64,000 nucleotides of DNA from Membranipora membranacea (GCA_914767715.1 OU612070.1:19890025-19954024), one strand, 5' to 3'. Shown: positions 37,101-49,709, counted from the first letter of the stretch. Made by a program: numbers and translations. The notes: a model not told the origin generated them from the letters alone.

Positions 37101-40100
37101 CATAAGAAATTCTCTATTTTCCAGCCTCACCTCCATTATCAATTTCTGCCTTTGCAAGCTGACTCGGATCGAGCTGAGCCTTTCCCGTCATAACCTGCAG
37201 CCACTTTTCCTTTTTTTCTCACAAATCAATCCAATCTGAGGCACTACAACACCATTGTCAGCGATACCAGATGCAGCCCGTATGTTCTTTGTAGCAGGGG
37301 CCTACAGAAAATATCCAATAACCAACAACAAGTATCCAATAGCACAGCGAACATGCTTATTACCATGTTACAGTTAAAGCATTAAGTTGAAAAATGGAAA
37401 TGAGACATTCTTTCACCTCGCTTCAAATGATATTCTGGCTGGCGGGTCACAGATATTGATAGGACAAGTACTTTCCCTACTATGTTAGATGTAGAAACAA
37501 AATGCGCACAGCACGCATAGAAAAGATGAGAGGACTTCTTTCGTAATCAAATTAATCCAAACCTAGATTTAACAAGGAGTGATGAATATGTATTTTCTTC
37601 AGATAACCAGTTTAAGTAGGCAAACATTGAATTCCTCGGTTTGTTTCATGAGAACTTACCTGGCTTTCATCATCATTAATTTTCCTCATCTGAGATCTAG
37701 TAAGGACTACTCGGTGAGTCTGTTCTCTGTTACCAAAAGCATCCACATTCCACACATATATGTTGACAGAATATAATTTCTATGACCAAGTATTTTGTGC
37801 TGCTAGATTTTGATACTTATGTCCTTCAACCACTTACCAAAGCCTTGCACACACTACTATTGTAGTAGGCTACAACATTTCTGGTGGTAGGAGCAAGGAG
37901 TAACAGGGTTACTCCTTGGTAAGAGTATCAGTTTCAGTCGTCAGTACAATACCAGTGCAGCACACAGCTTACACTGTTTACTAATACATTGTTATGTAAA
38001 CAATACCATGTGACCTGGGTTTTCCATTACAATAGTAGGGGTTTTCCCATAGAAACCCTCGGTTTTCCCGTTGCATATGACAGTTTTCTAATGTTAAAAG
38101 GTTGGGCCCTCTAAAAGCGGCCCCAGCTCCCTATCGTGTCCATTGAAAGGTGTAAATTTTGTGCTTTTGAACACTCCTAGGCCTACTTATGTGCCCTACA
38201 CAATCAAATTGTACATCCAAAGAGAAATTATTCAACTGAAGCTTAGATGTTGTTGGCTTCTGGACTAACAATGTTCTCAACATATCCCTTTCCTAGTACT
38301 GTGCTAATCATCTGAAATTCATGGAAATTAAGTTTCAACACTGATAACAATATTTTTTTCACCCTAGGATGTTTGCAAATGAGGGACCGAATAGCAAACA
38401 TGTCTGCCAAATAATCAGTTTTTGTTCAGGGAGAATGAGACAGTCCCTGCATGAACTGATCAAGATTGGCTAATAGTGATAATAGAAGATAAGTCTTGCT
38501 ATCCATTCCGTACGCATTAGAGCGGGTACCCACCAGTGCGGGTAGCCAATCGGATGACTTCGGAATTCCGAGACCCAATATTGCAGAGATCAGCTCATAC
38601 CTCAGAGCTGCACATGCGTAGAACGATTGACAATGCAAAGGGATAGAAACCCGACATCAGGTACTCACCGATTTCAGTGTCTGCATCTGTTCTGTCACCA
38701 CACAAACTGGGCATACTCTCAACAAACCTGCTCTTGAATCTTTGCAGCTCATTTTTGCTGTACATAGAAACACTGTGGGCTAATTTGGGCTGGGATCCAT
38801 TTGTTCCTACAACAGCATAATAATGCTCACTTTAGTGTTGCAGCAAGATGAAGGTAAGCGAAGAGTTTATGGCTTACAGTAAAGGTTTTAAACTGTACAA
38901 CCAATATTCTAGGCAAACGATCACCAACATTAATTGCCAAGGACACTTAACTTGATATATAGAAGAGAGGAGCTTATCATCTAATAGATAAAATAATATT
39001 GGCACCTGTTAGTTGCGTTGGCAGGGGATACCCCACATACGCTTTCCCTAGTCGACAAAAGTTCTTAATCAACCGATCTGGTAATGGTGTGTCATGCAGT
39101 ACTTTCTTTCAAGCTTTATCTGGCATAAGTTCAATACATAGTGTTGAAAACAGTGACTATTAGCAGTCAGTTGAATATATTATCAATGTCTGGTGCCATG
39201 GCAAACACTGAAAGATGAAGAACTTTCTTGCATAACAAGAGTAGTCAGACTTATGCACATGAACAATCACTCTAGTCCAATGTTTGAATGAGTGTCCACT
39301 CCAGATTCGAATGAATGCTTACTATTTCCATGATGATAAAACATCAAAAAACAACAGCGGTGGCCGGGATTTGAACCCGGGCATCTCGCAATGAATCAAT
39401 TGTCACTGAACACACTGTCCATTTATCTAAGCTACCAATCCGTATGTATTCCCCGATTCGAACGAACCAATGCGAATGGAAGTTGACCTTAATGCTAATT
39501 CCATGTATTGATTGGCCCTCAAATCGATGTCACATCGACATTATGGAACATAGTGGAGATTGTCACTCACCGATAGTTGTAGATTGCTGTGCTGTATTCA
39601 GAAGGGGATACTCCTCAGCTATAGCTTCGCTAAAACAATTCTGTCTCTGAGTTACGGGGAAAAAGTCCGTTATATCTGCCTCAAAGTATCTCGCATCGCT
39701 CACTCGCCGATGATAAACTCCTACAACATATAAACAGTAAAATTGTGATAATTATACCTTTTTTGGATATATTCTTTCAGTGTTGAGGACTTTCCGAAGA
39801 TGTTTGAAATATGGCACTAGAATTATTGAAAACGTCTAAAGGAGTTGCCTCATCTTCCAAATCAAGCAAATGGATCAGTTTTTTTATAAATTAGAATCAT
39901 TTTCAGCTTTACTTTTCAAGGTGCCACTTTCATTGTAACAAAACTTTTAAAGGTTATGACAAATCAAGATGTCTTTGAAATAAAGATACTGATAATAAAA
40001 ATCATATTGATGCAAATTGTTTCAAACCAGGACACGAAACTGAAACTGCCAAACAGATAACTGCTCTGGTACTTGGTCGCTAAGGGTGATATACTTACAG

Positions 40101-43100
40101 TGAGAGGTATACAACCGAGGGTGCTGGGGGTCGGAACAATCAACCTTGAAATCTCCCCCAGTGGAACTCTAACCCACAATTCCTGCCTAACCAATCGCCT
40201 GATAGTAAATAGCAAGCCCGAATGCTTCATCTCACCATCCCCAAAAACAAATGGGTCGATGGCGCTTATTAGCGTACCCTATTCACTACTCAGAGCATGG
40301 TAAATATGATCGGCACCGCTGACCTTGAAGTTGAGTAACTTTCTGGATCATCTCATAAGCTCCACATCTGGCAGCGTATGACAGAACACTTCCATATTTG
40401 CTGGATAGATCACTACTGAATATATACTTAACGGCCAGGGGATATAACTCCTCATCAGAGGCATCTTTTGTCTCTCGCCTGGCCCGAAACCATCCAACTG
40501 CATGTTCAAGAATACAATCGACAATCTACAAAATGAAAATGAGGAAAGTTTTCTTTCTGCAGGTTAGAATCATCAACATGTAAGCACTTTTTGTATTACT
40601 TTATTCATTGTATTTATGTTATATTATACATAATTATATATCATATTTATTATATACATATTTTATTTATATATACTTATATTATTTTTTATGTAAATGT
40701 CACCGGTAAGGACACACATAGTAATAGACAAGTGATACTGTTGTTAATGGTACTCTTAGTTTTTGTTAAGGCTCGGCGCACAAAGATAGTGTCCATATGA
40801 TAAGGCAGCAGTGTTATTGAGGTACTTTGGCAGCCATAATACTGATGTGAGTATCTATGAGATCGTATCTGTTGACAGAAACACTCTAAATGAGTCAACA
40901 ATTACGCAACCGAGATAAACAAGACCTTGGGAGTAGGAATAAATTATCAATGTATACGAGACAAGGAAGTCATGGAAAGTTGTTTTTTTACTAAAGCTTG
41001 AATTATAAATTTGCGAATTGCATATTATCTCGTTTACCAAGATTGAAAACTTTCGACAACGACATACATTCCAAACGGTCATACACAACAAGGAACAACA
41101 CCTGACTCAAAATGAATTTGTTTTTGAAGGGAAATCTCACAATAACAATATGGAGTTTTTGATAACTCTGCAACGAGAGTCAAACAAAGATTTGATTATT
41201 CTTGTGGATGAAATATTTTTCTATATTCTACAATGAATTTTTGAGTAGGAAGTTTTGTGGCTCTTGTGTCAATCAGTGGAATTTACCTCCACAGAAAGAA
41301 CTACGGAGTGAGAAAGTTTTCACTCCGCCTAGCATGGGTACAGAATACAGCAAATCTGGATTATTGATCTAGGTATTCTATGGTGACAATGATAATATTA
41401 ATAATACTGATTATATTGAAAAATAATAAAATATATAATAACAAAACATTTTACACAATGATTTTTAAATGTTGTACAAGAGACAAAAAAATATCAATTC
41501 AGTGATAATTTTATGTAGAGGATAAGATAAAATAATAAGATGTTATATATAGGCTATACGATGTAGGTTCTCATAAGTTAGGGTTGGCCATGGAGTGCTT
41601 GGACCCAGTGACTGAGCGGTAATGATGTAGTGTAAAATCACTTAGAAGTACCCATCACAGCTTACATAAGGCGGTATATAAATTATTATTATAATTATGA
41701 GCAAGTTGTTACAAAAATATAACTTACCTTGCTGTAGATATCATATTTGTTACGTCTCCTAGCAGTGTTCCTCATCAGTATATGTAGAGCTGTGAGGTGC
41801 TCATGATCACATAACATGAAATCTGCTCCTTTTTTTATCAGCAATAGTGCGACTTGGGCCTAAAACCAACAGTAAAATAGATAGAGAAAGAGATAGCAGT
41901 TTATTGGTAAATCCGTCAAATACAGCTTACAATTGTTTAAAAACTGTAAACTGTCTATAGTAAACATATATGATCATTATATATATATATATATCATTAA
42001 AGATAACTAAGTACATTCTGTGGCCATGATGCAAAGTCAAACTCCACAGCTTTCAAATTTAAATAATGGTTTAATCTGTGTCTCATCAAAGATGATGCTC
42101 CACAACAACAACAGATGTATTTATTATATATACTTCAGCTTCTGAGGCCTATTGCAAACATGTCAAAACCATAAACATCAATATAAATTACTAAATGAAT
42201 ATAAATACATATGAATTAATATCAATATAAAAGTATTTATATGTTTATGGTTAAAACTTACCTGCGAATGAGTGATTGCGTAGTGTAGAGGCGTCTTACC
42301 CACTTCGTCTAGGCTATTTATATGTGATTGGTCGATCTTGTCGAGTTTCCCTATAGCAGCGAGCCGGTGAACTCTGGGTAGCTGTGAATCTGTCTCATCC
42401 TCCTTTGGCAGCGAAGGGATCTCAACTGTGGGAAACAAAAAATACAAAAATTACATTGGAGGACATTTTTAATAAAAATAGGAGAAAATTACAGAACAAC
42501 CAGTTTTGTCAAAGAATAGACGGAGAAAAGGTGAAATGCCCAATTATTGATAGAAATTTCTTTGATTTTTATGACATTCGATTTAAGTTAATTTCTGTAA
42601 TGACATTTAATTTAAGTTATGACATAAAAATTTATCTTAGTTTTAAAAGACTTGGGTTTAGCCTAAACTCAAAAAAAATCGGCACAAGTGAAAAATTAAT
42701 TGTTTAAATTTTCATGCGTTTTCATGGTGTTAATTATACTTAGGGTATTTATTTTGATCACATAGATAACTAATAAATAATAATAACAAATTTCTGAGCT
42801 GAGAAAACTCCACACTCTGATTAAAATAGGTGAGAAATGACCAAAATAGATTTTGGGAGGACCAAATTATTTAGCCAACAGAGAAGAGGGTTATGTACCA
42901 AAATGACTGCCGTTTGTAGATGTTATACTATTGAAAGATACTCCTATTATATTATCTGACTTCCTCTCAGATTCTAAAAGTCTGCTGAGTTCAAATATTT
43001 CTCTAGCCTCAACTCCGAGTGAGCTCAAAACTGAATTCCGCTTATCTGACATTGTGTGATCTTTCCATTTGAGAGAAATAACTACTAATGATGTTACTCT

Positions 43101-46100
43101 GAATGGTGCCGGTATTTGTATTTGTACTTTGCTCAGAAAACATACAGACAGTGTCACAAATTTTGAAACCAGACTTCCTTAAAAGATAAAGACATCACTA
43201 ACTGGTTGGCATGGACAGTTAGTTACTCATCCTGATCACCAATATTACAATATTTGTTTATTCAAAGCTTAAACCACACTGCACCAACTAACTATTGTTT
43301 TTCTTGAAAAAAGCTGTTTGGTTCACAGCAACCACAATTATTGCATGGTTTTGCAAAACATAACTACCATGGCAAACAAAAAAAACAAGATATTTCAATA
43401 ATTAGTGAACGTAGAGGCATAAAGGATGTTATTGGTTCTATCTAGGGGCTAAATTGAATAACAAATATCAAATATCGATTATAAGAGAGTACCCTATCCT
43501 CTACAGGGTATTTGCTTTGAATTAACCTTGAATTCTTTGGAAATTGTTCATAGAAGTTTTAAAAGTCTAATATTTTGGTGATTGACAATCACTATGGTTC
43601 CATGCTTCGAATTTGTGGTTCACTCAAATTTCGAATGGTTAGAATCCAGTGGACTCTAAACATTCCCATGATGGAAAAAACATGAAAAACATCTGCCACG
43701 GCCAGGACTTGAACTGATAATGAGGGGCACAAAAAAATGGTAGAGCCAGATCAAGCCTGTTGTTGATGATGATGTTGGTGATTCCAGTTCCCTCGCCGGG
43801 GTGCCATCGGGTGAGGGGCAAAAGTTTGGGGGGCTAGTTCTAACCCGTTGTGTTTGTGGATGGTGAGTGGATTTCGGTGATTCAGAGATTTTGCTAAACA
43901 ATTCAATGATAACCTTGTCGATTGTCATGTTTCTCTGAACTTTGTGGATTATATTGAAAGAGGGAGTATACCTAATGTTGAGGAACATGTTATACACTAC
44001 CATCTTGAAAATATTGATACCTCCATGTCAACCATCTCTGAGGAGGAAACAATGCTCATACTCTCTCTGAACCTGTTACTCTAATCATTGATGGCATATT
44101 CATGAGTGGTGAATTTCCCTCACTCTGGAAAAGACTTGAGGTCTTACCTGTTGCCAGCAAATACAATCCTGAGACTTTTAAGGATTTGCTTTACCACCTC
44201 AGCAAGATAGCAGAGAGGGTTATTACATACAGAATACAGGAAGAAATTCTGAACACCTCTCATTATTATGCATACACTCGTCAGCTTGGAATCACAGATG
44301 CCCTGGTGAAATTTTCCTCTGATATTTGACATCGTCGATGATAAGAATACTGTCTATGTCCAATTTGTAATGCTTGACTTCTCCAAAGCCTTTAAATTAG
44401 TTAAACTAAGTGCATATTTTTCTACCCTCACCAATAAAGATATTTCTCTAGCCTTTGAGATAAGGCTAACATTAGAAATATAAATTGGGAAAAGTAAAAT
44501 ACCTGAGAACCATGGCCTATGTCTTTGCTTGACTGCACTCGATCCTAGGCTGCTTGGCTGTCCGGATACAAGGATCTGTAATAAAGTAGATAATATTGCC
44601 TTATAAGGCTATGCGTGTTGATCGGGCTATGCGTGTATGCTATGCATGTATGCTTATCGGGCTATGTATGTATACAGGCTATGCGTGTTGATCACTCAAA
44701 AGGCAACATGATACTGTGGGTCTTTCAATAGAGTGAGTGAGACATTTTGAAAAAAATTATCGCGATCACTTTTCTCGGAATCATTGCTCATCAGTCTTTC
44801 GATTACAAAATTGGTTCACAAACCGTTTAGTCAAAATGTATATAGTTCAATCGGTGAGTGAGCGAGTTACTGAACGAAGCCACTAGCAGGTCTTGATCAC
44901 CTCGCTAATAGCAATTAGAAAGCGATTTTGACTGTTTTTTTACGAAAAGACCCTCATTAACATAACTGAAGTGTCTAATTTTGAGTCGAAAGCTTGTGAT
45001 GACAAGCTAACTTCAATATTTAGAGCACTCAATTTATATGCTGTGTGTGTCACTGCTTCTAGGGTTTGTTATTCAATACAACATAAACTTCCTGTTGTTT
45101 GTATGCTACACTCAATAAACAGGAATTTAGGATTCCAGTGCTGCACTATCCTAAGCTAAAAAAACCAATGGCCTAATCAAAATATAAAGCTATTTAAGAT
45201 TTGATTACTCTGCTCGCGCTAGCAATACTAATGATTGATGGTTACTATGAAAAACATTGGAATGTGTAGCTATAGTACTTTTATGGCACCTTCACTACCC
45301 CCAGTGATGATAATGATAATGCTTTAAAAGATTATTATGCCTATAAGATGATGAGGAAAATCTGCCCGAAGTACTGCCATCGTTATTTTTGGTTTATTAA
45401 AACCAGCATAGGGCAAAACAGCCTCACACAGACATGGCACTGCTGTGTTTATCAAAAGTAGGAAAAATAGGCACTTATATTGCTTTTTTCGTGGTTTATT
45501 CCTGGTGTGCTGTGGGAGGGGAACATTTTTCCCCTGGGAAACCTGTCAATTTCCTCAACAAAATAGGTAAAAGATCTTTCTTGTTTTCTTATTGGACAAA
45601 TATTAGCCATAGTTTTGTTATGGAATCACCTAGGATGTTTGCTACATCCTTACCCTAGCATGATTTCATAGTATCAAATATATGGTATGATGCTGGCAAG
45701 AAATTTCCAAATACAAAACACTGCAGCTAAAAATATCGCTAGCATGGTAATTCACCTTGTTGATATCACTGAGTACATACCTACCAAGTAAGTGTACATA
45801 CTAATACACTGAGTACGTACTATCTAGCCTTATGATAAAAAATCACATTGTTATTCAGAAAATCATGCACTGTGGTATTATTAGTTGGCAGTTAGTACAT
45901 GATGATTGCATCATCAATGTTTACAGTCAACAAGCATTCAACAACAAATTAGGCATAAGCCATGATGGCTGGTAAAGTAGTGGAATATCAAAGTCAGACC
46001 AAACGTAGCAGATTAATCACCATTCTATGTTGCTGGCAGTAAGCAACTAATCTCCATGTGCCTGTGATCAGATAGGGTTGCTGTAGAGTATTGGGGGCCC

Positions 46101-47183
46101 TAATGGAAAGCCCCCTTCCATTATCCCTGTCTAAATGAACCCAGCAGTCAACAAACGGCTCACCTGGCTGGTTTGGCGCTTCAATACAGATGGCAGGCTG
46201 TCACCTGTTAGGCTGTCATGCTGGTTGATGTCAGATGACAGGTGCTCCGAGGGGGAGGATTTAGCTTGTGGGTTACTTGTCTCATCTCCGGCAGCTCCAT
46301 GGGGTTCCTCTATTAAGGGATCTGAAAGTTAAAATCAACTGCGTCAAATAAAAATTACAATTTTCAAAAAATTGGTTTTGACGGTGGATCATTTGAATAT
46401 TGTAGACTTTAAAAACATCACACCACACATAAGGAACATCAGTAGATAGTTAAAATATAAATATTTCCCAGATATGTTTTGTTCTGATTTGTTGCAGTGA
46501 ATAATTTATATATTGTCATGGGTATTTCATGTTAATACTCAAATTCGCATCATGGCGCCACTGATCATCTGAACACAGCATGAAATCATAGAACCACTCC
46601 AATGCATTAATATATCAGTGACTATTGACTAGTGAGTATTCTGATATGGGGAAGTGATTAAAAGCAAATAGTCCAGGACAAGCGTGGCTGTTAATCCTTG
46701 TGCTTGCACCTTGTTTGATCTAACAAGATTTGTCAAATTGCAAGATGAGCCACACATACTTCGAGACAAGCCAAGGCAACATGTCATGGCAATGTTTTTT
46801 TTGTAATCGAGCTCTCAAAATAATGTTGTCGCATTCCATTAACATCCCAAATGGAACCATTTGATACCTCAAATTGCTGCAAAATATGCTATGGATTGCA
46901 AAGGGCAAAAGCAATGTCAGCCAGCATGGTTGCAAACCATGGTGAAACATTATATGAGTAGGCTACAGGTTCACTTTTCTAAGGACAACAGTCCGATATG
47001 GCTTAACAATGCATGGTAGGTATTTGTTGAAACACGGAAGAGGCTGAGGTTAGGAGTTCTGATATGTCATTCCAAGCTTTATCAATTGAAAAATCAAACT
47101 AAAATCTATGGCTCTCAACACCTACCGTTTTCTGCTACAGACTTTTGCATCTCTATATCTTGGCCATCATTGTACTTCGCCAT
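28159..47183 (-). CDS. TRP-family cation channel with ankyrin N-terminus, 19 exons, 919 aa
   Basis: Exons: 47126-47183 (ATG 47183, strong context), 46164-46321, 44503-44575, 42899-43045, 42262-42425, 41728-41859, 40324-40525, 39571-39720, 38669-38806, 36895-36966, 34653-34786, 33492-33824, 32999-33127, 32228-32332, 31802-31945, 30817-30919, 29695-29844, 29263-29459, 28159-28329 (TAG). All phases agree. Residues 1-145 are polar; about 163-310 hold ankyrin-like repeats (VGKTPLHYAITHSQ; HLTALHILMR). Six membrane segments follow: S1 about 478-502, S2 561-586, S3 607-628, S4 632-650, S5 670-695, S6 759-786, with a pore loop FEMFSLAVGMNGPSD (706-720). S6 reads IILLNMLIAIMNDSY, diagnostic of TRP channels. 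After S6 comes DWERNR, a weak TRP-box-like position, and a C-terminal coiled coil (MEELSKLVKQLSVKIEKME). The S1-S2 loop is unusually long, Asn/Ser/Thr-rich, with several N-x-S/T sites. Subfamily is unclear (TRPV/TRPC/TRPA-like). Exon 10 uses an early GTGAGA donor, the only one that keeps phase. Confidence 0.9.
29992..30252. mobile_element. Small element with 20-bp terminal inverted repeats
   Basis: aatccctccttcaggatga near 29998 is repeated in reverse complement near 30233-30252 (tcatcctgaaggagggattt). The interior is non-coding. It lies in a TRP-gene intron, directly beside the foldback at 30258. Confidence 0.6.
30258..30768. mobile_element. Large near-palindromic foldback element
   Basis: Two arms of about 250 bp (30258-30505 and 30519-30768) pair around a 13-nt loop. 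The centre is almost perfect: aattcaatgctctacttggc pairs with gccaagtagagcattgaatt. The outer ends, ataaagtaagcatttctg and cagaagtgttgactttat, are more diverged. It is in the TRP intron between the pore-loop and S6 exons. Non-coding; transcripts would form a long hairpin. Confidence 0.9.
30992..31435 (+). repeat. Dispersed repeat B, tandem dimer (forward)
   Basis: Two units, about 30992-31192 and 31193-31435, share tatgacaaaaca, gcccctaaagag, cctcatactgag, gtgtgatacatc and gcagcaagctgcca. The same family occurs inverted, also as a dimer, at 49930-50402. In a TRP-gene intron. Confidence 0.9.
31468..31615. repeat. Degenerate 12-bp repeat (cagtgttatgca)
   Basis: Repeated cagtgttacaca/cagtgttatgca words, irregularly spaced, in a TRP-gene intron. 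An open frame through it is a by-product. Confidence 0.6.
31978..32090. repeat. AT-rich ATT/AAT simple repeat
   Basis: Runs of aataataat and attattataataataat in a TRP intron; no coding signal. Confidence 0.7.
34344..34624. mobile_element. Near-palindromic foldback element, 281 bp
   Basis: Begins tgaacaaatca and ends with its reverse complement tgatttgttca. Arms of about 130 bp pair through the centre, where aaggtactaaaaa pairs with the tttttagtacctt on the other side of aagtacaaaattgtatc; tggcccagtttcaactga is shared in both arms. It is in a TRP-gene intron. Confidence 0.9.
35550..36100. repeat. Three-copy tandem repeat, 166-180 bp
   Basis: tattgactaattt at 35557, tcattgactagttgg at 35721 and tcattgactaattgg at 35901 each start a unit that continues with a gaaaac.tg.attga block (35671, 35850, 36054). 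In the TRP-gene intron between exons 10 and 11. Confidence 0.75.
39290..39445 (-). mobile_element. tRNA-derived SINE-like element, copy 1
   Basis: On the minus strand, attggtagcttagataaatgg (A-box-like) is followed about 40 nt later by cgggttcaaatcccggccac, a perfect TΨC-arm/B-box. The 3' part (catcatggaaatag) matches the element at 43620-43720. It is a SINE rather than a tRNA gene because the anticodon arm does not fold. In a TRP intron. Confidence 0.75.
40080..40250 (-). mobile_element. Possible tRNA-derived SINE
   Basis: On the minus strand aggcgattggttaggcagg is A-box-like and gggttagagttccactg is B-box-like, about 35 nt apart. No tail or target duplication was identified. In a TRP intron, next to exon 7. 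Confidence 0.4.
41590..41705 (+). mobile_element. Possible SINE 3' end
   Basis: Ends aaggcggtatataaattatt followed by ATT/ATA simple sequence, a form common at the 3' ends of tRNA-derived SINEs in marine invertebrates. The 5' part is not recognisable. In the TRP intron just beyond exon 6. Confidence 0.45.
43600..43735 (-). mobile_element. SINE-like element, copy 2
   Basis: Shares with 39290-39445 the order: attcgaatg-like block, ttcccatgatgg, aacatgaaaaacatc and the B-box complement ggccaggacttgaact. Minus orientation, truncated. In a TRP intron. Confidence 0.6.
43990..44480 (+). mobile_element. Non-LTR retrotransposon (LINE) reverse-transcriptase relic
   Basis: Plus-strand frames read GEFPSLWKRLEVLPV, LLYHLSKIAERVITYRI and, after a frameshift near 44330, VMLDFSKAFKLV. 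These are the consecutive N-terminal and palm motifs of non-LTR reverse transcriptases. In the A motif the second conserved Asp (SKAFD) is Lys, and frameshifts and stops break the frame, so it is dead. It lies in the TRP gene against the transcription direction, ending just beside exon 3. Confidence 0.85.
44590..44700. repeat. Short degenerate repeat (ggctatgcgtgttgatc)
   Basis: About four partial copies of ggctatgcgtg with tatgcatgtatgc variants, in a TRP intron. Confidence 0.65.
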
Positions 47184-49062
47184 AGTAGAGTTTCATTAAA
47201 AATATAAACATCTGATGTGCTGTCAAACCTTCCACTCTCTGGAGCTCTTAAATTGTGAATAATGAATACAATTACTGCCCTATCTTCAACATAACTGATC
47301 TGTTATTTGGAAGTTCATTACTAAATCCCTTGTTTATAAGGGCACCTTGCACCGATTTGGCCAGTATGTTGCATCTTGCATCAGTTAGTGCACAACCACG
47401 CTGGCGAAGGGTGATGGGGCTGAGGACTGATTTGCCCGATGAATCTCCTAGCCTACAAATTATCAAACTGAAAACGAAGAAGACAAATCAGTCCATCATA
47501 TGGTCCAAGTGGTAGGTTACTTTTCAGTTATATTTGGGATATAAATATATAATTTGTCCACAAGCATGTAATGTTGTTGTCCTAAACGCAAGGAAAGATT
47601 CATTTCGAGAACCGAAATAAGACAAGACCACAGTGGAGCAAATCATCTAGCCCAGTCAAAACATCGTATGGGATCTACGCAAACCATCAGATTGAGTACT
47701 TATTTATTTGGTGACAATGACAAAATTCTCACAGTTAATAAGTGTATTGTGAAGGAGGGAGAAACTATAGCTGGAATTCTCTCATTAGCCTGAATTCTGG
47801 GACTGAAACGAATGGGAATCTGAGCATCTATCTCATTAAGCCCACAACTGCCTGTTTTCATATGAGCTGCACAATTGTAACCTGTTAGCTCCTGCTGCTG
47901 GCTATTTACCTCAGGAGCTCAGATAACTCATATTAAGAATAACAAACTATATTGTTGATAAATCACAACTCATATATTTGTAGTACCTGTTTCCTAATCT
48001 TTAAAAGAGTCACAGAGGTAATACCCTTAGATTATTGCATGTTGTAACATGTTATACTTTAGATTCCCGTGAAACATAATGAAATCAGGGGTGACTGCAT
48101 CACAAAACGATGTTCTGTAATCTTGTCACATAGTAAATATGGATAAACAATGGTAATAAACCAAAGAAAAAGGAGTGTAATCAGCTTGAATCAAACTCTC
48201 CTGAATGAGGAGATGCCCCCCCCCTAGCTGATAGGCTTACATGTAAAAGGGGTTGTCTAGAGTGCTGCATTTACCCAACTAACATACATGGGCAATATTG
48301 ATATAACTATCAGCCTTTAGTTCTGTGCCCATAGAGTTGGTCAAGGAAAGGCCTCCCAACTTACACTAGTCTAGTTGTATGGTTACTACTATACAAGAAA
48401 AATAAATGTAGCAAAACATACAACCATAGAAGTAGATAATACATATATATTATATGACACTCTCAGAAGGCCTCCATTGTACTATCCAGAGCTCAGTGTG
48501 CTTGCTTGCTCCCTGTTCTACAGACTGACCACAGTCTGTCCAAATAATGCTCTGCTGGTGGAGTTATTCCAATAATTATTAAAAAGAGATTAAAAATTGT
48601 TCTCTCTATCTAATCTACATTAATTTGTTCCCAGCTATGTTTAGTATTCTTTCCTGTCTGACCCTACTCCCTGAGCAATCAGTTAACTAGAGATAGTTCA
48701 TTGACATGAAGTAAGAAACAGATGTACAAAATTACCAGCTATTACCTGATATGATCCAGATTTCTGTTCAATTCATCCAATACAAATATACTCAATCCTT
48801 TTACTTGTAGTAGATTGCATGCATTCAACACATTTTTTGAAGTGAAACTGATTTTATACACTAAAGTTTCTCTTTGTAACATAGCAATGTCAAGGTTATA
48901 AACGTTAGCTACAACCTTATTGGTTCGCTACTATTATGAATGGTCTTCTCATTGGTCTTGTTGTGAGACGTAATGAGTTGTCCCCTCCAGGAAAGAAGGG
49001 GCACGACTCCAAAAGTCACTTGACGCTTTATTATGCAGCTGTTTCTCTTGATCTCATAATCT
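47184..49062. other. Upstream region of the TRP gene; no gene seen
   Basis: Contains the presumed promoter of the channel gene immediately right of 47183. No splice-consistent exons, RNA genes or clear repeats were found between 47184 and the hAT-like element. Confidence 0.5.
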
Positions 49063-49070
49063 CTACCAAT

Positions 49071-49709
49071 TAGTGTTGTATTGAGCCAGCAAAAATGAAA
49101 ATGAGCCGAGCCACTGAAATTTCCCTAAATTCGGGTACGAGTCGGGTCGGGTCGATAAGAGCGCGTGAAATAGATTTACGTTACGACTTCATAAGTCGAT
49201 GTCCTACTCCTACACTGTCTTCAGATATCACAATTTAAAAGAATGATGGATATTCATCCAACGATCACTAGTGCGATTAGCTAATAGTACATGTTAAGTT
49301 TGATTCAGTTTGTAATATATCATCTAGACATAATGAACTATGTTGAGACCAAGTTTCATCAAATTCTGTCAAGTATTTATTATAGATGTCTGAAGAAAGC
49401 TTTATGTAGTGTTGTAAGCCGTTCATAATAATCACAGCAAAAGCATGACTAATAGCTATATGTTTTATCATCTTACAGTCTCTATTTCAGAAATCATCAC
49501 ATAAAATCAATAGCATAGTGGTTAAGATCGTCGACTGACTGTAGTGCACAAGGTCTCAGTTTGAGTCCAGGTGCACGCAGTATTTTGACCATCACTCTAG
49601 TAGTTGAGACCCGTAAGGATGTAGACCTCTGACCTGACTTTACCCTAACATGACCCGACCACAGAAACCCGGAACCCAACCCGCTGACTCGACCCTGAAT
49701 ACAACACTA
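49071..49709. mobile_element. Non-autonomous hAT-like DNA transposon, 639 bp
   Basis: Starts tagtgttgtatt and ends with its reverse complement aatacaacacta. It is flanked by a perfect 8-bp target-site duplication, ctaccaat at 49063-49070 and 49710-49717. Eight-bp duplications and TAGTG-type termini fit the hAT superfamily. Subterminal GGGTCGGGTC-type motifs occur at both ends (49141-49156, and as acccgacc/acccaacccg near 49655-49683). No transposase frame. An inserted or captured tRNA-like sequence lies at about 49505-49575. Confidence 0.9.
49500..49590 (+). mobile_element. tRNA-like sequence within the hAT-like element
   Basis: atagcatagtggttaagatc resembles an A box and gtctcagtttgagtcc a B box about 35 nt further on. 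The folded arms are incomplete, so it is a SINE fragment or tRNA relic rather than a working gene. Confidence 0.5.

Noticed and set aside
37130-37303. Candidate extra exon of the TRP gene with an acceptor-like ctgtag
   Set aside because: All three minus-strand frames contain stops, and exons 9 and 10 already join in phase without it.
39358-39440. Functional tRNA gene on the minus strand
   Set aside because: The TΨC arm is good, but the anticodon and acceptor arms do not pair and related copies exist, indicating a SINE.
46135-46332. Plus-strand frame of 65 codons
   Set aside because: Antisense to TRP exon 2 (46164-46321).
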